Below, in pieces: positions 8,767-18,683 of a stretch of 64,000 nucleotides of DNA. The position numbers and the translations under genes were made by a program. How positions within the stretch are numbered: the stretch's first letter is position 1; each line of letters starts with the position of its first letter. The stretch is from Gloeomargarita sp. SRBZ-1_bins_9 (lineage in GTDB: Bacteria; Cyanobacteriota; Cyanobacteriia; Gloeomargaritales; Gloeomargaritaceae), in contig JAUQVX010000008.1 in NCBI GenBank assembly GCA_039794565.1, positions 46,044 to 110,043 on the forward strand, given 5' to 3'. Below the pieces are notes generated by a model. That model was not told the DNA's origin and did no database searches. It worked only from the letters and a program-made list of their open reading frames with translations.

Positions 8767-10553
8767 CGGCGGGCCAATTTTTTGTTCACCTTGCGCAGGC
8801 GAATGGATTTAGGGGTCACTTCCACCAGCTCATCGGGACCGATGTATTCCAGTGCCCGTTCCAGGGTCATTTCCACCGGTGGTTGGAGTTGGGTGAGTTC
8901 CTCGGCTCCGGCTGCGCGCATGTTGGTCAGGTGCTTGGTTTTGCAGACGTTGAGTTCCAGGTCTTGGGGCCGGTTGTGCTCCCCCACGATCATGCCCCTA
9001 TAGACGCGGGTGCCCGGCGTGATGAAAAACACCCCCCGGTCTTCGGCGTTTTTCAGGGCGTAAAAGGTGGCTTCCCCCTCTTCGAGGGCGATGAGCACCC
9101 CGTTGCGGCGGGTTTCGATGGGGCCGGCCAGGGGGCGATAGTCTAGGAAACTGTGGCTCAGAATGCCCTCGCCCCGGGTCAGACGCAAAAACTCGCTGCG
9201 AAAGCCTACCAACCCCCGCGCCGGGATGATGAATTCCAATTGGGTACGCCCGTTGCCCCCTACCTGCATGTCCTGCATTTCTCCCCGCCGGGGACCGAGG
9301 GCCTCAATGCAACTGCCTACGGCCTCGTCCGGCACATCCAGCACCAGGTACTCATAGGGTTCGCAGGGTTGGCCGTCAATTTGCCGGTAAATCACCTGGG
9401 GCTGGGACACTTGAAACTCGTAGCCCTCCCGGCGCATGGTTTCGATGAGAATACCCAGGTGCAATTCGCCACGCCCCGATACCAAGAAGCGGTCCGTGTC
9501 TTCCGTCTCCTCCACTCGCAGAGCCACGTTGGTTTCCAGCTCCCGGAATAGGCGCTCCCGCAACTGCCGCGACGTGACGAATTTGCCCTCTTGGCCGGCG
9601 AAGGGGGAATCGTTGACGGAAAAGGTCATCTGTAGGGTTGGCTCGTCCACCTTGATCAGGGGCAGGGCCAGGGGGTTGTCCGGGCAGGTGATGGTTTCGC
9701 CGATGTTGGCCTCGTTGAACCCGGCTACCGCCACGATGTGACCAGCGCCTGCCGATTCCAGCTCCACCCGCTCCAGGCCCTCAAAGCCGAACAGCTTGGT
9801 GACCTTGCCGCGAATAATTTTACCCTCCGCCGTAACCAGGGCCGCCGTTTGCCCAGTGGTAATCCGCCCGTTGTGAATCTTGCCGATGACAATCCGCCCC
9901 AGGTAGTCCGAGTAATCCAGGGTGGTGACTTGCAGTTGCAAAGGCTTGCTGTCATCCCCCGCTGGGGGCGGCACATAGCGAATGAGGGCTTCAAACAGGG
10001 GTTGCATATCCACCGGTTCATCTTCCCACCGCCAGCGGGCATGGCCGGCCATTCCTGAGGCGAACAAATAGGGGAACTCGCACTGGTCGTCGTCCGCCCC
10101 CAGCTCCAGAAACAAATCCAGCACCTTGTTTAGGGCCACGAACGGGTCGCCCCGCAACCGGTCCACCTTGTTTAACACCACAATCGGCCGCAGCCCCTTT
10201 TCCAAGGCCTTGCGCAGCACAAACCGCGTCTGGGGCATGGGGCCTTCATTGACATCTACGATGAGCAGGCAGCCCTCGACCATCCCCAGCACCCGTTCCA
10301 CTTCGCCCCCAAAATCCGCGTGCCCTGGCGTATCCACGATATTGATGAGGTAATCCTTGTAACGCACGGCGGTATTTTTAGCCAGGATGGTAATGCCCCG
10401 CTCCCGCTCTAGGTCATTGGAGTCCAGCACACAGGTCGGCACCTTTTCCCCCTGGCGAAAGGCCCCCGCCTGCTGCAGTAGGGCATCCACCAGCGTGGTC
10501 TTGCCGTGGTCCACGTGCGCGATAATAGCCACATTGCGAATAAGCGCTGTCAT
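8763..10553 (-). CDS. typA: Ribosome-associated GTPase TypA/BipA
   Basis: TypA/BipA, 596 residues, is a translational GTPase of the EF-G family that binds 70S ribosomes and supports 50S assembly and stress or low-temperature growth. G-domain motifs are all visible: [15 protein letters not shown] (G1), RERGITI (G2), DTPGHADF (G3), NKVD (G4). Domains II, III and V follow, then the BipA-specific C-terminal domain with [15 protein letters not shown] and the [11 protein letters not shown] block. Length is normal for the family. Transcribed away from tgt and towards the fibrillin gene; the two stops share TTAA at 8763-8766. Confidence 0.96.
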   Translation of the reverse strand: MTALIRNVAIIAHVDHGKTTLVDALLQQAGAFRQGEKVPTCVLDSNDLERERGITILAKNTAVRYKDYLINIVDTPGHADFGGEVERVLGMVEGCLLIVDVNEGPMPQTRFVLRKALEKGLRPIVVLNKVDRLRGDPFVALNKVLDLFLELGADDDQCEFPYLFASGMAGHARWRWEDEPVDMQPLFEALIRYVPPPAGDDSKPLQLQVTTLDYSDYLGRIVIGKIHNGRITTGQTAALVTAEGKIIRGKVTKLFGFEGLERVELESAGAGHIVAVAGFNEANIGETITCPDNPLALPLIKVDEPTLQMTFSVNDSPFAGQEGKFVTSRQLRERLFRELETNVALRVEETEDTDRFLVSGRGELHLGILIETMRREGYEFQVSQPQVIYRQIDGQPCEPYEYLVLDVPDEAVGSCIEALGPRRGEMQDMQVGGNGRTQLEFIIPARGLVGFRSEFLRLTRGEGILSHSFLDYRPLAGPIETRRNGVLIALEEGEATFYALKNAEDRGVFFITPGTRVYRGMIVGEHNRPQDLELNVCKTKHLTNMRAAGAEELTQLQPPVEMTLERALEYIGPDELVEVTPKSIRLRKVNKKLARR

Positions 10554-10631
10554 AGGGGCAACAGGAATAGGTGGCTGAAACGTTAAATCTTGTTAATTAA
10601 AACTCTAGCAGAGGTAAGGACTAACCAGCCC

Positions 10632-11753
10632 GTGAGCGCCTTTCGGTTTGTGATCGAGCAGACCTGTTCCCAGACCCACGCCCGGGCCGGTCAGTTGGAG
10701 ACCCCCCATGGGGTGGTGTTGACGCCGACTTTTATGCCGGTGGGCACCCTGGCGACGGTCAAAGGTGTCGCCCCCGACCAATTGGCCCGCACCGGCGCCC
10801 AGATGATCCTCAGCAACACCTACCACCTGCACCTGCAACCGGGGGAAGACATCGTAGCCCACTGCGGCGGGTTACATCGGTTTATGCAGTGGCCGGGACC
10901 CATCCTCACCGATTCCGGGGGATTTCAGGTGTTCAGCCTGAGCGCCCTACGCCAGATTAGCGACGAAGGTGTGGTCTTTCGTTCCCCCCGCAGCGGCGAT
11001 TGGGTCGAATTCACGCCGGAGAAAGCCATCGCTATCCAAAACGCCCTAGGGGCGGACGTGATCATGGCCTTTGACGAATGCCCCCCCTATCCGGCCAGCT
11101 ATGACGAGGTCAAACAGGCGGTGGAACGGACCTACCGGTGGTTAGGGCGCTGTGTACGGGCGCATCAACGGGCGGACCAGGCGTTATTTGGGATTGTCCA
11201 GGGGGGCATTTATCCCGACTTGCGGCAGCTTTCCCTGCAATACACCCTGGAGTACGACTTGCCCGGCTACGCCATTGGCGGTGTGAGCGTGGGCGAACCC
11301 GTGCCCCACATCCATGCCATCGTGCAGCAGGTAGCGCCGCAGTTGCCCCCCGACCGGCCCCGCTACTTGATGGGGGTGGGCACCTACCGAGAAATGGCCC
11401 TAGCCATTGCCGCCGGCGTGGATTTATTCGACTGTGTGATGCCCACCCGCTTGGCGCGGCATGGCGCGGTCCTGGTGCAGGGGGAACGGTGGAACCTGAA
11501 AAACCGAGCCTTTCAGCGGGACGAACGGCCTTTAGACCCCACTTGCCCCTGCTACACCTGCCAACACTTCAGCCGGGCCTATTTAAGTCACCTGTTTCGC
11601 GCCCGAGAGTTGCTGGCCTATACCCTGCTTTCCATTCACAACATCACCGAACTGATGCGCTTTACCGCCGGTTTGCGCCAGGCCATTCTTGCCGGTCGTT
11701 TCCCGGAAAAATTGACCTTCTGGCAGCAGCGGGTCACCAACAGTGATGATTAA
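10632..11753 (+). CDS. tgt: tRNA-guanine transglycosylase
   Basis: Tgt exchanges guanine-34 of GUN anticodons (His, Asp, Asn, Tyr) for the queuosine precursor preQ1. Catalytic motifs are present: [10 protein letters not shown] (substrate-binding aspartate), GGVSVGEP and [10 protein letters not shown] (nucleophilic aspartate). The zinc site is [19 protein letters not shown] with the His about 25 residues later (LLSIHN). I take the GTG at 10632 as start: AGGTAAGGA lies 12 bases upstream and [20 protein letters not shown] aligns with the normal N-terminus, giving 373 residues. A TTG at 10590 would add 14 residues with no ribosome-binding site. psbK, often next to tgt in cyanobacteria, is not found downstream. 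Confidence 0.95.
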   Translation: MSAFRFVIEQTCSQTHARAGQLETPHGVVLTPTFMPVGTLATVKGVAPDQLARTGAQMILSNTYHLHLQPGEDIVAHCGGLHRFMQWPGPILTDSGGFQVFSLSALRQISDEGVVFRSPRSGDWVEFTPEKAIAIQNALGADVIMAFDECPPYPASYDEVKQAVERTYRWLGRCVRAHQRADQALFGIVQGGIYPDLRQLSLQYTLEYDLPGYAIGGVSVGEPVPHIHAIVQQVAPQLPPDRPRYLMGVGTYREMALAIAAGVDLFDCVMPTRLARHGAVLVQGERWNLKNRAFQRDERPLDPTCPCYTCQHFSRAYLSHLFRARELLAYTLLSIHNITELMRFTAGLRQAILAGRFPEKLTFWQQRVTNSDD

Positions 11754-11812
11754 GCGTGCCGCTGTCCCCCATTACCCCTGTTTCGGGATGGATAACCGAT
11801 GCGTCAATTTGT

Positions 11813-11914
11813 AAAGATTTGTGTCTGCCAACCATACGACCAGCGCTGGAAAGTCCCGTAGTTGCGTCGAATCGTTGACAACTGACGTTGACGCGTCAAA
11901 CGCAAACAAATCTT
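11813..11914. repeat. Long-spaced inverted repeat in the tgt/oxidase convergent gap
   Basis: The 229-base gap 11754-11982 lies between two genes that end facing each other, and no supportable coding frame was found in it. It holds AAGATTTGT at 11814-11822 and its exact reverse complement ACAAATCTT at 11906-11914. Between them is the 12-base perfect palindrome TTGACGCGTCAA (11888-11899), and GCGTCAA or GCGTCGA occurs three times (near 11800, 11873 and 11893). This could be a folded small RNA closed by the 9-bp stem, or the remnant of a small mobile element. No T-tract terminator follows. Confidence 0.4.
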
Positions 11915-11982
11915 GCCCGGCTGTCCCCATCGGTTTTTATAGAAGCTTTCCTCACTCGCTGGGGAAGTCTATCAATTGGAAA

Positions 11983-12999
11983 CTAAGTGCTGATCATCTG
12001 CCGCACCTGTTGGGCTGTCCAGGGGGCCAAAAGGACGCCATTGCGGTAGTGGCCTGTGGCCCAAATCACCTGGGGACATTGGGGATCGCGCTGCACGATG
12101 GGTGCGGTCTGCTCGACCGGGTGTGGGCGCAAACCATGCCATTGCCGTTGCCAGGGTCGCCCCCCCAGGACCGGACACATGGCCACCGCTCCTTGCCAGA
12201 GCTGTTCCCACGCCTGCGGGTCCGGCGTTGTCCTGGTTTCCACCGTCGCCCCCACCCACACCTGGCCGGACGCCTGGGGCACGATGGCAACGTCCTGGCC
12301 GTAGAGGACCGGATAATCCGCCAATTCTGGACAAAACACCTCCACCGCCTGCCCCAACACCGGCTCCAGGCGAAAGGGGGCCGTCAACCCCGGAATCTGA
12401 GTCGAACCCAGACCCGCACTCACCACCAGCACATCACACGTTTGTTCACCCCCCGGTATCTGCAATCGCAGGGGTTGTTCAGGAATCACCCGCAACACCG
12501 GCGTTTGATAATGCACCTGCACCCCCCGCGCCTGGGCTGCCGTTAACCAGTAGCGGGTTAAAAGCACGGGATGGAATTGCCATTCCTGGGGAGAAAAAAC
12601 CGCCCCTACCCACCCTTGGGCAGCGATGGCCGGAAAACGCGCCCGTATCTCCACAGGGCTCAGCAGCTCCAGCGACCATCCCTGCGCCCGTCGCCGTGCC
12701 ACTAGCTTGTCCACCTTCAGCCAGGCACTTGCATCGGCATACAAGCGCAACAGTCCCCGCCGGTTACCGGGCACATCCGCATCCGCCAAGATTTCGTGGT
12801 AACGCTGCAGACTGGCTAACCGTTTCGCCGTCCCCCGGTCGCTCAACACCGCCATCACCAACCCCAGGGCCGCCGAGGTCACCCCTTGTGCCGGTTCGGC
12901 TTGGGCTTCATAAACCGAGACCTCCCACTCCGGGACACCTGCTAACTCCCAGGCAATGGCCGCCCCCACCACCCCTGCACCTACAATGGCAATCCGCAT
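11983..12999 (-). CDS. FAD-dependent amine oxidase, glycine oxidase (ThiO)-like
   Basis: 338 residues of the DAO family. MRIAIVGAGVVGAAIAWELAG is the FAD dinucleotide-binding start (GxGxxG), and the C-terminal GLRPHPVEQTAPIVQRD followed by ATGHYRNGVLLAPWTAQ is the conserved FAD-contacting end of glycine oxidase/ThiO-type enzymes. ThiO makes iminoglycine for the thiazole of thiamin, but family members also act on other small amines, so the substrate is inferred. No thiG or thiS is adjacent. The ATG at 12999 overlaps the sbcC stop (TGATG), so it is the second gene of an sbcC operon. A GTG at 13002 is also open. Confidence 0.82.
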   Translation of the reverse strand: MRIAIVGAGVVGAAIAWELAGVPEWEVSVYEAQAEPAQGVTSAALGLVMAVLSDRGTAKRLASLQRYHEILADADVPGNRRGLLRLYADASAWLKVDKLVARRRAQGWSLELLSPVEIRARFPAIAAQGWVGAVFSPQEWQFHPVLLTRYWLTAAQARGVQVHYQTPVLRVIPEQPLRLQIPGGEQTCDVLVVSAGLGSTQIPGLTAPFRLEPVLGQAVEVFCPELADYPVLYGQDVAIVPQASGQVWVGATVETRTTPDPQAWEQLWQGAVAMCPVLGGRPWQRQWHGLRPHPVEQTAPIVQRDPQCPQVIWATGHYRNGVLLAPWTAQQVRQMIST

Positions 13000-15900
13000 C
13001 ACACCACCAACTGCACCTGGGAACCCGCCTCCGTTTTGGTCACCTCGATGCGGGCAGGAAACGCCTCCTTCAGACTAGGAATGTGCGTCACCACCAAAAT
13101 ACAAGCATACTCATCGGCGATGGCACTAATAGCCGCCAACAAACGGTCACACCCCTGGGCGTCCTGCGTCCCAAACCCCTCGTCAATAATTAACATCTGT
13201 AGGGTTGCGCCGGCCCGCTGGGTCAACAGCCGTGCCAAGGCCAGGCGAATGGCAAAGTTCACCCGAAACGCCTCACCTCCGGAGTAGGTCTCGTAGGGAC
13301 GGGTGCCCTGGGCATCGCCGATAACAATGTCCAATGTTTCAATCATCTGGTTCCGGTGGTTGCCACTTCTTTTCGGTTTTTGGGTCACAAAGCTGACGTG
13401 TAACTGGTTGTTGGTCAAGCGTCCCAGGATGTGATTGGCCGTCGCTTCGAGCTGGGGCAACACCTGCTCAATCATCAACGCCTGGATGCCGTTTTTCCCA
13501 AAGGCTTGGGTCAGCGCCTGATATACCTGATAGTGATGCTCGTGCTGGGCCAACTCCTGTTGTAGTTGCTGGTGCTTCTCTTGCAGTTGCACCAGTTGAT
13601 GTAACTGCTCTTGCAATTTGCCGCTTTCGATGTACTGGGCCTGGAGACGTTGCCACTGCTGCTGCATTTCTGTCTCCAACCCTTGGAGGCGCTCACTCAG
13701 GTCGGGGAAATCCGCCAGGGTCTGCTCCAGCAGCGCCAGTTGCTCGTCCAACTGCTGCAATTGCCGAGCCTGTTCTGCCTCTGCCGCCGTCAACGCTGCC
13801 AGTTCCGTCTGTAGGCGGGGGTATTCCTGCTGAGCGTTTTGCAGCTCTTGGTAATACAAGGGTGCTTGTTCGTACTGCTTGAGTTGTTGGCGTAGGGCCT
13901 GATGGGCAGCCGGGTCATAGGCCAGCTCCGCCAGTTGTTTCCGGCACTGTTCGAGGGCATAGCACAGGGGTGAGTGCTGGGTAAAATGAGCCATCTCTTC
14001 CTCTAGGGCCTGCTGCCTTTGAGTCAGATTGGCCAGTTGTTGGGCTAAGTTGGCATACATCCGTTCGGCATTCTCGATTTCTGCCTGTTTGATTTCCACC
14101 CACCGCCACTTTTCGACCTCCGCTCGGGCGCAGGTATGTTCCTTTTCGTCATAGCCGATGGCCGCCATCTGGGCACAGAGTTGCTCCATTTCCGGATCGA
14201 CCACCGGTTGAGCTAAAGCCTGCTCCAGGGCCTGTAACCGGGCTTCCAGGTCGGTAATTTGCGCTTGCAGGTCTTGTCGGTGCTGGATTTGTTGGAGCAA
14301 TTGCCCCTGTTTCTGGTGCAGGCGTTCCCTGGCTTTCAACTGGTTGCTGACCTCCCGGTACTCCTGACGCAGGACCTCAATCTCCCGCTCAGTAACCGTT
14401 ATTTGCTCCTGGGTCAGCCAGATGGCCTCCTCCAATTCCCGTTGCTCGAGTTGCTGTTTTTGGTGAACCAGTTGCCAGTGTTGGGCATCCAGGGGCCGGG
14501 CACATAGGGGACAAACCGCCTCCGGTTCCCGTAAAAGGGCCATTTTTTGCTGGAGCTGGGCCATTTGTGCTTGGTAATTCTGCAGGCGGGCCTTGAGCTG
14601 GTCCTGAAAGCTCTTGCGCTCTTTGCCCTTTTCCTCCACGTGCTTGAGATAGATTTCTTTCTTGTCCAGTTCCCCCAATTGCTGCTGGAGCGCGGCCAGT
14701 TCCTGGTCGAGGTGGGCGAGGGATGGCCACTGGTGCCGCAGGCGTTGCAGTTGCTGTTGTAGTTCGTGGCGCTGGGCCTCTTGACGGGCGCGCTGCTGCT
14801 CCTGCTGCTGGTTCAGCTGTTGATAGCGGTCGTAGAGGGGACGGTACTGGTCGGCGCGCCGGTCCAGCTCCTGGAGGTAACGCCGGGCAGTTTCCAATTG
14901 GACGAACGCATGGGCTAGCCGTTCCCTTTCTCGACAAACCGCCAGGCATTGTTGTTGATTCGCCTGTAGATTTTTGATTTCCGTTTCCAGTTGCCGCTTT
15001 TGCAGCTCCAGCTCATGTAGGGCCTGTTGATAGTCCTTCTCCAGCCGGTTGTATTCTGCTTGGAGTTGCCGGTGCTGCTGGGCTTTTTGGGTGAGTTGTT
15101 CCTCTTGCTTTTGCAGTTCGTAGTAGGTCTGATACCACTGGGTTCTGGTGTCGGCTTGGGCCAGGATATGGGCCAATTCCTGCTGCCGTTGCTCTAATTG
15201 CTGACGCCGCTGCTGGGACTGCCGTCGCCCACTAGCGAGTTGTGCCCGTTGTTGTTGTAGCCAGGTGTACTGCTGAAGCCACTGCTGCCTTTGTTGTTGG
15301 CGCTGCTGGTAGTGTTGGTACTCCTGTTGGCAACGGTCGTAGGCCGCCTGTTGGGCTTGAATCTGTTGCTGGAGTTGCTGAAAATGCTCCCGGACGACCA
15401 CCTCTTGGGCCAAGGTTTGGACCTGTTGATTGAGGGTTTGCCGCAGATGCCTAATGTGGGATTCATGGTCGCTGGCGCGCTTTTTCGCTTCTTCAGCCAG
15501 GGTGTCGTAGTGCTCCAGTTGCAACAAACTGGCCAGGACCTCCTTGCGCTTGCTGGGGGTTTTCAGCATGAATTCATCGGCCCGCCCCTGGCGCAAATAG
15601 GCCGAGTGAATGAAGGTGTGGTAATCCAGTTTCAGTTCCCGGTTGATGTATTCTTGGGTTTCTGTCAGGCTGCGCTGGGTCAGGGGTTGCCAGCGGTCAT
15701 TCGCCCAGATTTGAAACTCTAAAGTTGTCGTGTGTCCCCGCCGTCGCACCCGAATCACCCGATAGGTCTGCCCGCCACTGGAAAAACTAAAATCCACCCG
15801 CGCTTCCGTACAACCACTGCGAATCACATCATCGGCCTCCGGTGCCCGGCACTTGCCCCAAAGCGCCCAGGTCATGGCCTCCAAAAGGGAGGATTTACCA

Positions 15901-16004
15901 GCACCGTTGGGGCCACAGATACAAGCGGTGTGCAGACCGCGAAAATCTAAAGTAGCCTGACGATAACTCAGAAAGTTTTTGAGGGTTAATTGATGAGGAA
16001 TCAC
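12999..16004 (-). CDS. sbcC: SbcC/Rad50-type DNA repair ATPase
   Basis: 1001 residues. With the nuclease SbcD it processes hairpins and protein-blocked DNA ends. Walker A GPNGAGKSS is near residue 33; a Q-rich coiled coil takes up most of residues 170-870, interrupted by the zinc hook VCPLCARP near residue 496, which joins two molecules. The ABC signature YSGGEAFRVNFAIRLALARL is near 910 and Walker B MLIIDEGFG near 938. No sbcD is adjacent. Neighbouring frames on the opposite strand are long only because of the repetitive coiled-coil composition. The unusually high glutamine content of the coil (many Q doublets) is notable but not disruptive. Confidence 0.95.
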   Translation of the reverse strand: MIPHQLTLKNFLSYRQATLDFRGLHTACICGPNGAGKSSLLEAMTWALWGKCRAPEADDVIRSGCTEARVDFSFSSGGQTYRVIRVRRRGHTTTLEFQIWANDRWQPLTQRSLTETQEYINRELKLDYHTFIHSAYLRQGRADEFMLKTPSKRKEVLASLLQLEHYDTLAEEAKKRASDHESHIRHLRQTLNQQVQTLAQEVVVREHFQQLQQQIQAQQAAYDRCQQEYQHYQQRQQQRQQWLQQYTWLQQQRAQLASGRRQSQQRRQQLEQRQQELAHILAQADTRTQWYQTYYELQKQEEQLTQKAQQHRQLQAEYNRLEKDYQQALHELELQKRQLETEIKNLQANQQQCLAVCRERERLAHAFVQLETARRYLQELDRRADQYRPLYDRYQQLNQQQEQQRARQEAQRHELQQQLQRLRHQWPSLAHLDQELAALQQQLGELDKKEIYLKHVEEKGKERKSFQDQLKARLQNYQAQMAQLQQKMALLREPEAVCPLCARPLDAQHWQLVHQKQQLEQRELEEAIWLTQEQITVTEREIEVLRQEYREVSNQLKARERLHQKQGQLLQQIQHRQDLQAQITDLEARLQALEQALAQPVVDPEMEQLCAQMAAIGYDEKEHTCARAEVEKWRWVEIKQAEIENAERMYANLAQQLANLTQRQQALEEEMAHFTQHSPLCYALEQCRKQLAELAYDPAAHQALRQQLKQYEQAPLYYQELQNAQQEYPRLQTELAALTAAEAEQARQLQQLDEQLALLEQTLADFPDLSERLQGLETEMQQQWQRLQAQYIESGKLQEQLHQLVQLQEKHQQLQQELAQHEHHYQVYQALTQAFGKNGIQALMIEQVLPQLEATANHILGRLTNNQLHVSFVTQKPKRSGNHRNQMIETLDIVIGDAQGTRPYETYSGGEAFRVNFAIRLALARLLTQRAGATLQMLIIDEGFGTQDAQGCDRLLAAISAIADEYACILVVTHIPSLKEAFPARIEVTKTEAGSQVQLVV

Positions 16005-16108
16005 AGGCCATCCGGTGCGGTTCTGACCCCATCATAGCGTAGATTCTCCAGGTGTTCCAAGGGGGGCGGCCCACCACTGGAAAAGATTTGTAATCGGCAA
16101 AAAAACCT

Positions 16109-17311
16109 CTAAAAACCGGGCAACAACCCGAGGGTTTGTAACTCCTGTTGCAGTTGTTGACCGGCGGGGGAACCCTGTTGTTGATATAACGCAATGGCCT
16201 GCTGCCAGTGCCGCTGGGCAGTTCGCAAATCCCCCAACTTACACCAAACCACGCCGATATTTTGGTGGGCCGGTGCCAAATTGGGGTCCAGTTCCAGGGC
16301 CTTTTGGTAAGCCGCCAGCGCTTCTGGTAAACGATTTAACCCCCGCAGGGCCAATCCCAGATGGTAATAACCCCAAGCCCACGTGGGCGCAATTTCCGTC
16401 ACTTGCCGGAATAACTCATGGGCTTGGGCCGATTTACCCTGCTCCTGATAGAGACTGCCCAGGTTGGTGTAGGCCCCCAGTTTGGCCCGCGCCGGGCAGG
16501 GAACCCCCAGGGCCATTTGGTAATGGGTCTCTGCCAGCTCCACCTGTCCTTGGCGTTGGTAGAGCAACCCTAGGTGAAAGTAAATTTCGTACTGCACCAT
16601 GGGTTCTGGGGGCTGCGCGGCTAACGCCCGTTGCAACAACGCCAGCGCCTGCTCGTTTTCACCCTCGGCCAAATAAACGGCAGCCAGCTTGGTGCATCGA
16701 TAGGCATCCTGAGGATTTTGCGCTAGGGCCTGAGCCAGCAACCGTCGGGCGCGCGCCTCCTTGTCCTGGGCCTGGACCACCTCCGGCACATAACCCCAGT
16801 GCCGCAGGGCAATCGTCTCCAGGGTCGCTACCTGCCAGTGGGGTTCCCGCCGGCAAATCTCAACCACACTGTCGTCAATCAATTCGTGGTAGGCCCCGCG
16901 AAAACCAATATCCGGGTGACGGCGAAACAGACGCGACACCAGGGAATAGGGCGTCTGCCGAGCACCCACTTCCTGCCGCCATAGGTTCACCACCAGCACC
17001 CGAGCGTCCGCCATAGCCTCCTGCAATCCTGGGATGGCCTCCGGCAGCAACTCCTCGTCCGCATCCAGCACCAAAATCCACGGCTGCCGGGCCAAAGACA
17101 GGGCATAGTTGCGGGCGGCGGCAAAATCCTCTTGCCAGGTAAACCCATGCACCCGGGCGCCATAACGGCGGGCAATGGCCACCGTGTCGTCCGTGGAACC
17201 CGTATCCACCACCACAATTTCCGCGGCCACCGGCTGCACACTGGCTAGGCACCTGGGCAAAAACGGCGCCGCATCCCGCACGATCAGGCATACGCTCACC
17301 GGCAACGGCAT
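16109..17311 (-). CDS. Family 2 glycosyltransferase fused to TPR repeats
   Basis: 400 residues. The N-terminal half is a GT-A fold: SVCLIVRDAAPFLPRCLASV, EIVVVDTGSTDDTVAIA and the metal-binding VLDADEEL near residue 86. From about residue 195 to 385 come tetratricopeptide repeats (for example AYTNLGSLYQEQGKSAQAHELFRQ and AYQKALELDPNLAPAHQNIGVVW). This GT2-TPR design is common in cyanobacteria and Bacilli; substrates are usually unknown, and some members glycosylate peptides. No signal or membrane segment. It lies three bases downstream of pyrE on the same strand. Confidence 0.85.
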   Translation of the reverse strand: MPLPVSVCLIVRDAAPFLPRCLASVQPVAAEIVVVDTGSTDDTVAIARRYGARVHGFTWQEDFAAARNYALSLARQPWILVLDADEELLPEAIPGLQEAMADARVLVVNLWRQEVGARQTPYSLVSRLFRRHPDIGFRGAYHELIDDSVVEICRREPHWQVATLETIALRHWGYVPEVVQAQDKEARARRLLAQALAQNPQDAYRCTKLAAVYLAEGENEQALALLQRALAAQPPEPMVQYEIYFHLGLLYQRQGQVELAETHYQMALGVPCPARAKLGAYTNLGSLYQEQGKSAQAHELFRQVTEIAPTWAWGYYHLGLALRGLNRLPEALAAYQKALELDPNLAPAHQNIGVVWCKLGDLRTAQRHWQQAIALYQQQGSPAGQQLQQELQTLGLLPGF

Positions 17312-17314
17312 GGT

Positions 17315-17896
17315 TCACCCCCCCGTCGCCTGGGATTGCCGTTGGACATACAGGGCTTGCACCTCCGCCAGGGTAAACAGGGCCGTTAGCGTCACCCCCT
17401 TTTGCGCCAAATAGTCGCTGCCCCCCTGCTGCCGGTCCACCAGAGCGATCCCCTGACCCACCCGATAGCCCGCCGTCCGCAGCACCTCCACTGCCAGCCC
17501 CAACGATTGCCCCGTCGTCACCACATCCTCCACCACCGTCACCCAACTCCCCGGCGGCGGCAACGGTCCTTCGATTTGACTACAGGCGCCATGGCCCTTG
17601 GGTTCCTTGCGAATGATTAAAGCGCTCACGGGATGGTTTGTCTGGGCCGAAACCAGGCTAATCGCCGTCACCATCGGGTCCGCTCCCAAGGTCAAACCGG
17701 CAACAGCAACGGTTTCCGGCGATAACAGGGCTTGGCACAACTGCCCCACTAAGTAAGCCCCCCGGGGGTGCAACGTCACCGTCTTGCAATTGATGTAGTA
17801 GGGACTCTTCGCCCCCGAACTAAGCAAAAAGTCCCCCTCCCGGTAAGCCAACTGAGCGATCAACCCCAAGAGTTCCTGGCGGCTAACGGCTGACAT
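17315..17896 (-). CDS. pyrE: Orotate phosphoribosyltransferase
   Basis: PyrE joins orotate and PRPP to give OMP in pyrimidine synthesis. The 193-residue product has GDFLLSSGAKSPYYINCK near the N-terminus, IIRKEPKGHGACSQIEG (active-site lysine loop) and the PRPP motif VTVVEDVVTTGQSL near residues 120-133. The start is the ATG at 17896 with AGGGG six bases upstream; a TTG at 17914 has no ribosome-binding site. A direct repeat GTTCTTAA-A-C-GTTCTTAA lies just upstream (about 17915-17933). Confidence 0.94.
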   Translation of the reverse strand: MSAVSRQELLGLIAQLAYREGDFLLSSGAKSPYYINCKTVTLHPRGAYLVGQLCQALLSPETVAVAGLTLGADPMVTAISLVSAQTNHPVSALIIRKEPKGHGACSQIEGPLPPPGSWVTVVEDVVTTGQSLGLAVEVLRTAGYRVGQGIALVDRQQGGSDYLAQKGVTLTALFTLAEVQALYVQRQSQATGG

Positions 17897-17945
17897 TCCC
17901 CTGCGACCGGTCAACGTTCTTAAACGTTCTTAATTTTAAAGCCAC

Positions 17946-17967
17946 AAAAAAGCCCCCTTACGGGAGC
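17946..17967 (-). terminator. Rho-independent terminator of the 182-residue secreted protein gene
   Basis: On the minus strand a six-pair stem GCTCCC / GGGGGC (one G-U pair) with loop GTAA is followed by six Ts. It begins 32 bases after the stop of the gene that ends at 17999, and separates it from the divergent spacer upstream of pyrE. Confidence 0.75.
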
Positions 17968-17998
17968 CAAAACGAACAGATAACCGTAAAGCGCAACC

Positions 17999-18547
17999 TT
18001 AGCCCGGGCAAATGGGCACGTTATTGGCGTTCAGTTGAATACGGCCCGGGTCGCCGTTGATTTGGATGGGCACCTCCTCCCGACCCACCAACCGGAACAT
18101 AGCACCCCGCTGCCGGGCACAGGTGCTGATACTCGTCCCCCACTTGCGCAACTGTTCCGTGAAGGTGCGTTGGTGCTGGGGAATGTCATCCAGATTCTGC
18201 ACCCCGTCACCCGTGTAGTCCCGGAAGGGCGTCGGCTTGAACTTGTCAGTCACCGGCGTGGCCGAAGTTCCCGTTGTCCGGCGAATCCCGATGCGGAATG
18301 GTTCCATGCTCCGCTCAATGGCAAAGGGATGTTCATAGTAGGACGGCTTCGGGAATTGGATCAACTCATCCGGTTTACCGCGCATGGCCGGACCCGTAAA
18401 GGGGGGCCAGGGTTCCGCCTTGGCAGCTGGGGTCGTCATCACGGGCGGGTCATACAGGCGGGGAGCAGGCTGAGCATTCACCGGGGCCACTGCTGCTGCC
18501 ACCATCGTGCCCGCCACCGAAAGAGATAACCATGCCTGGGGACGCAT
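17999..18547 (-). CDS. Secreted protein with EF-hand-like module (long paralogue)
   Basis: Not recognised as a named family. 182 residues with a signal peptide (MRPQAWLSLSVAGTMVAAAV, likely cut after VNA at 25). Residues 26-95 are proline-rich. Residues 97-140 form a module shared with the small gene upstream at 18684-18899, at about 28 of 44 positions. It contains a 12-residue calcium-loop-like stretch DYTGDGVQNLDD (110-121; D1, T3, D5, G6, N9, D12), as in dockerin or EF-hand loops. A C-terminal piece (residues 141-182) carries Cys143 and Cys180, which may form a disulphide. GAGGAG precedes the ATG. Probably exported to the periplasm or thylakoid lumen; function unknown. Confidence 0.8.
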   Translation of the reverse strand: MRPQAWLSLSVAGTMVAAAVAPVNAQPAPRLYDPPVMTTPAAKAEPWPPFTGPAMRGKPDELIQFPKPSYYEHPFAIERSMEPFRIGIRRTTGTSATPVTDKFKPTPFRDYTGDGVQNLDDIPQHQRTFTEQLRKWGTSISTCARQRGAMFRLVGREEVPIQINGDPGRIQLNANNVPICPG

Positions 18548-18683
18548 AGCCGCAACTCCTCAACTAAAAAAATAGCTTTACTCCAATCCACTCACCACAA
18601 AGATGCAGTGATGATGCCCCCATTTTAACAGCATCTCTCCCCGCCGCCGTCAAGTCAGGACCAAGCTTAACCGGAACATAACC

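Noticed and set aside
11754..11982. psbK downstream of tgt, or a Yfr1-type small RNA
   Set aside because: No frame in the gap gives a PsbK-like helix. TCCTCACTC near 11950 only partly resembles the Yfr1 core and lacks its flanking stems.
12102..13193. Long plus-strand open frame (363 codons), very rich in Pro, His and Arg
   Set aside because: It lies antisense across the FAD oxidase and the end of sbcC, both with clear motifs. Composition is what the reverse strand of GC-rich genes gives, and there is no ribosome-binding site.
13500..15500. Low-complexity repeats within sbcC
   Set aside because: CTG/CAG-like runs come from the glutamine-rich coiled coil. They are not separate repeat elements.
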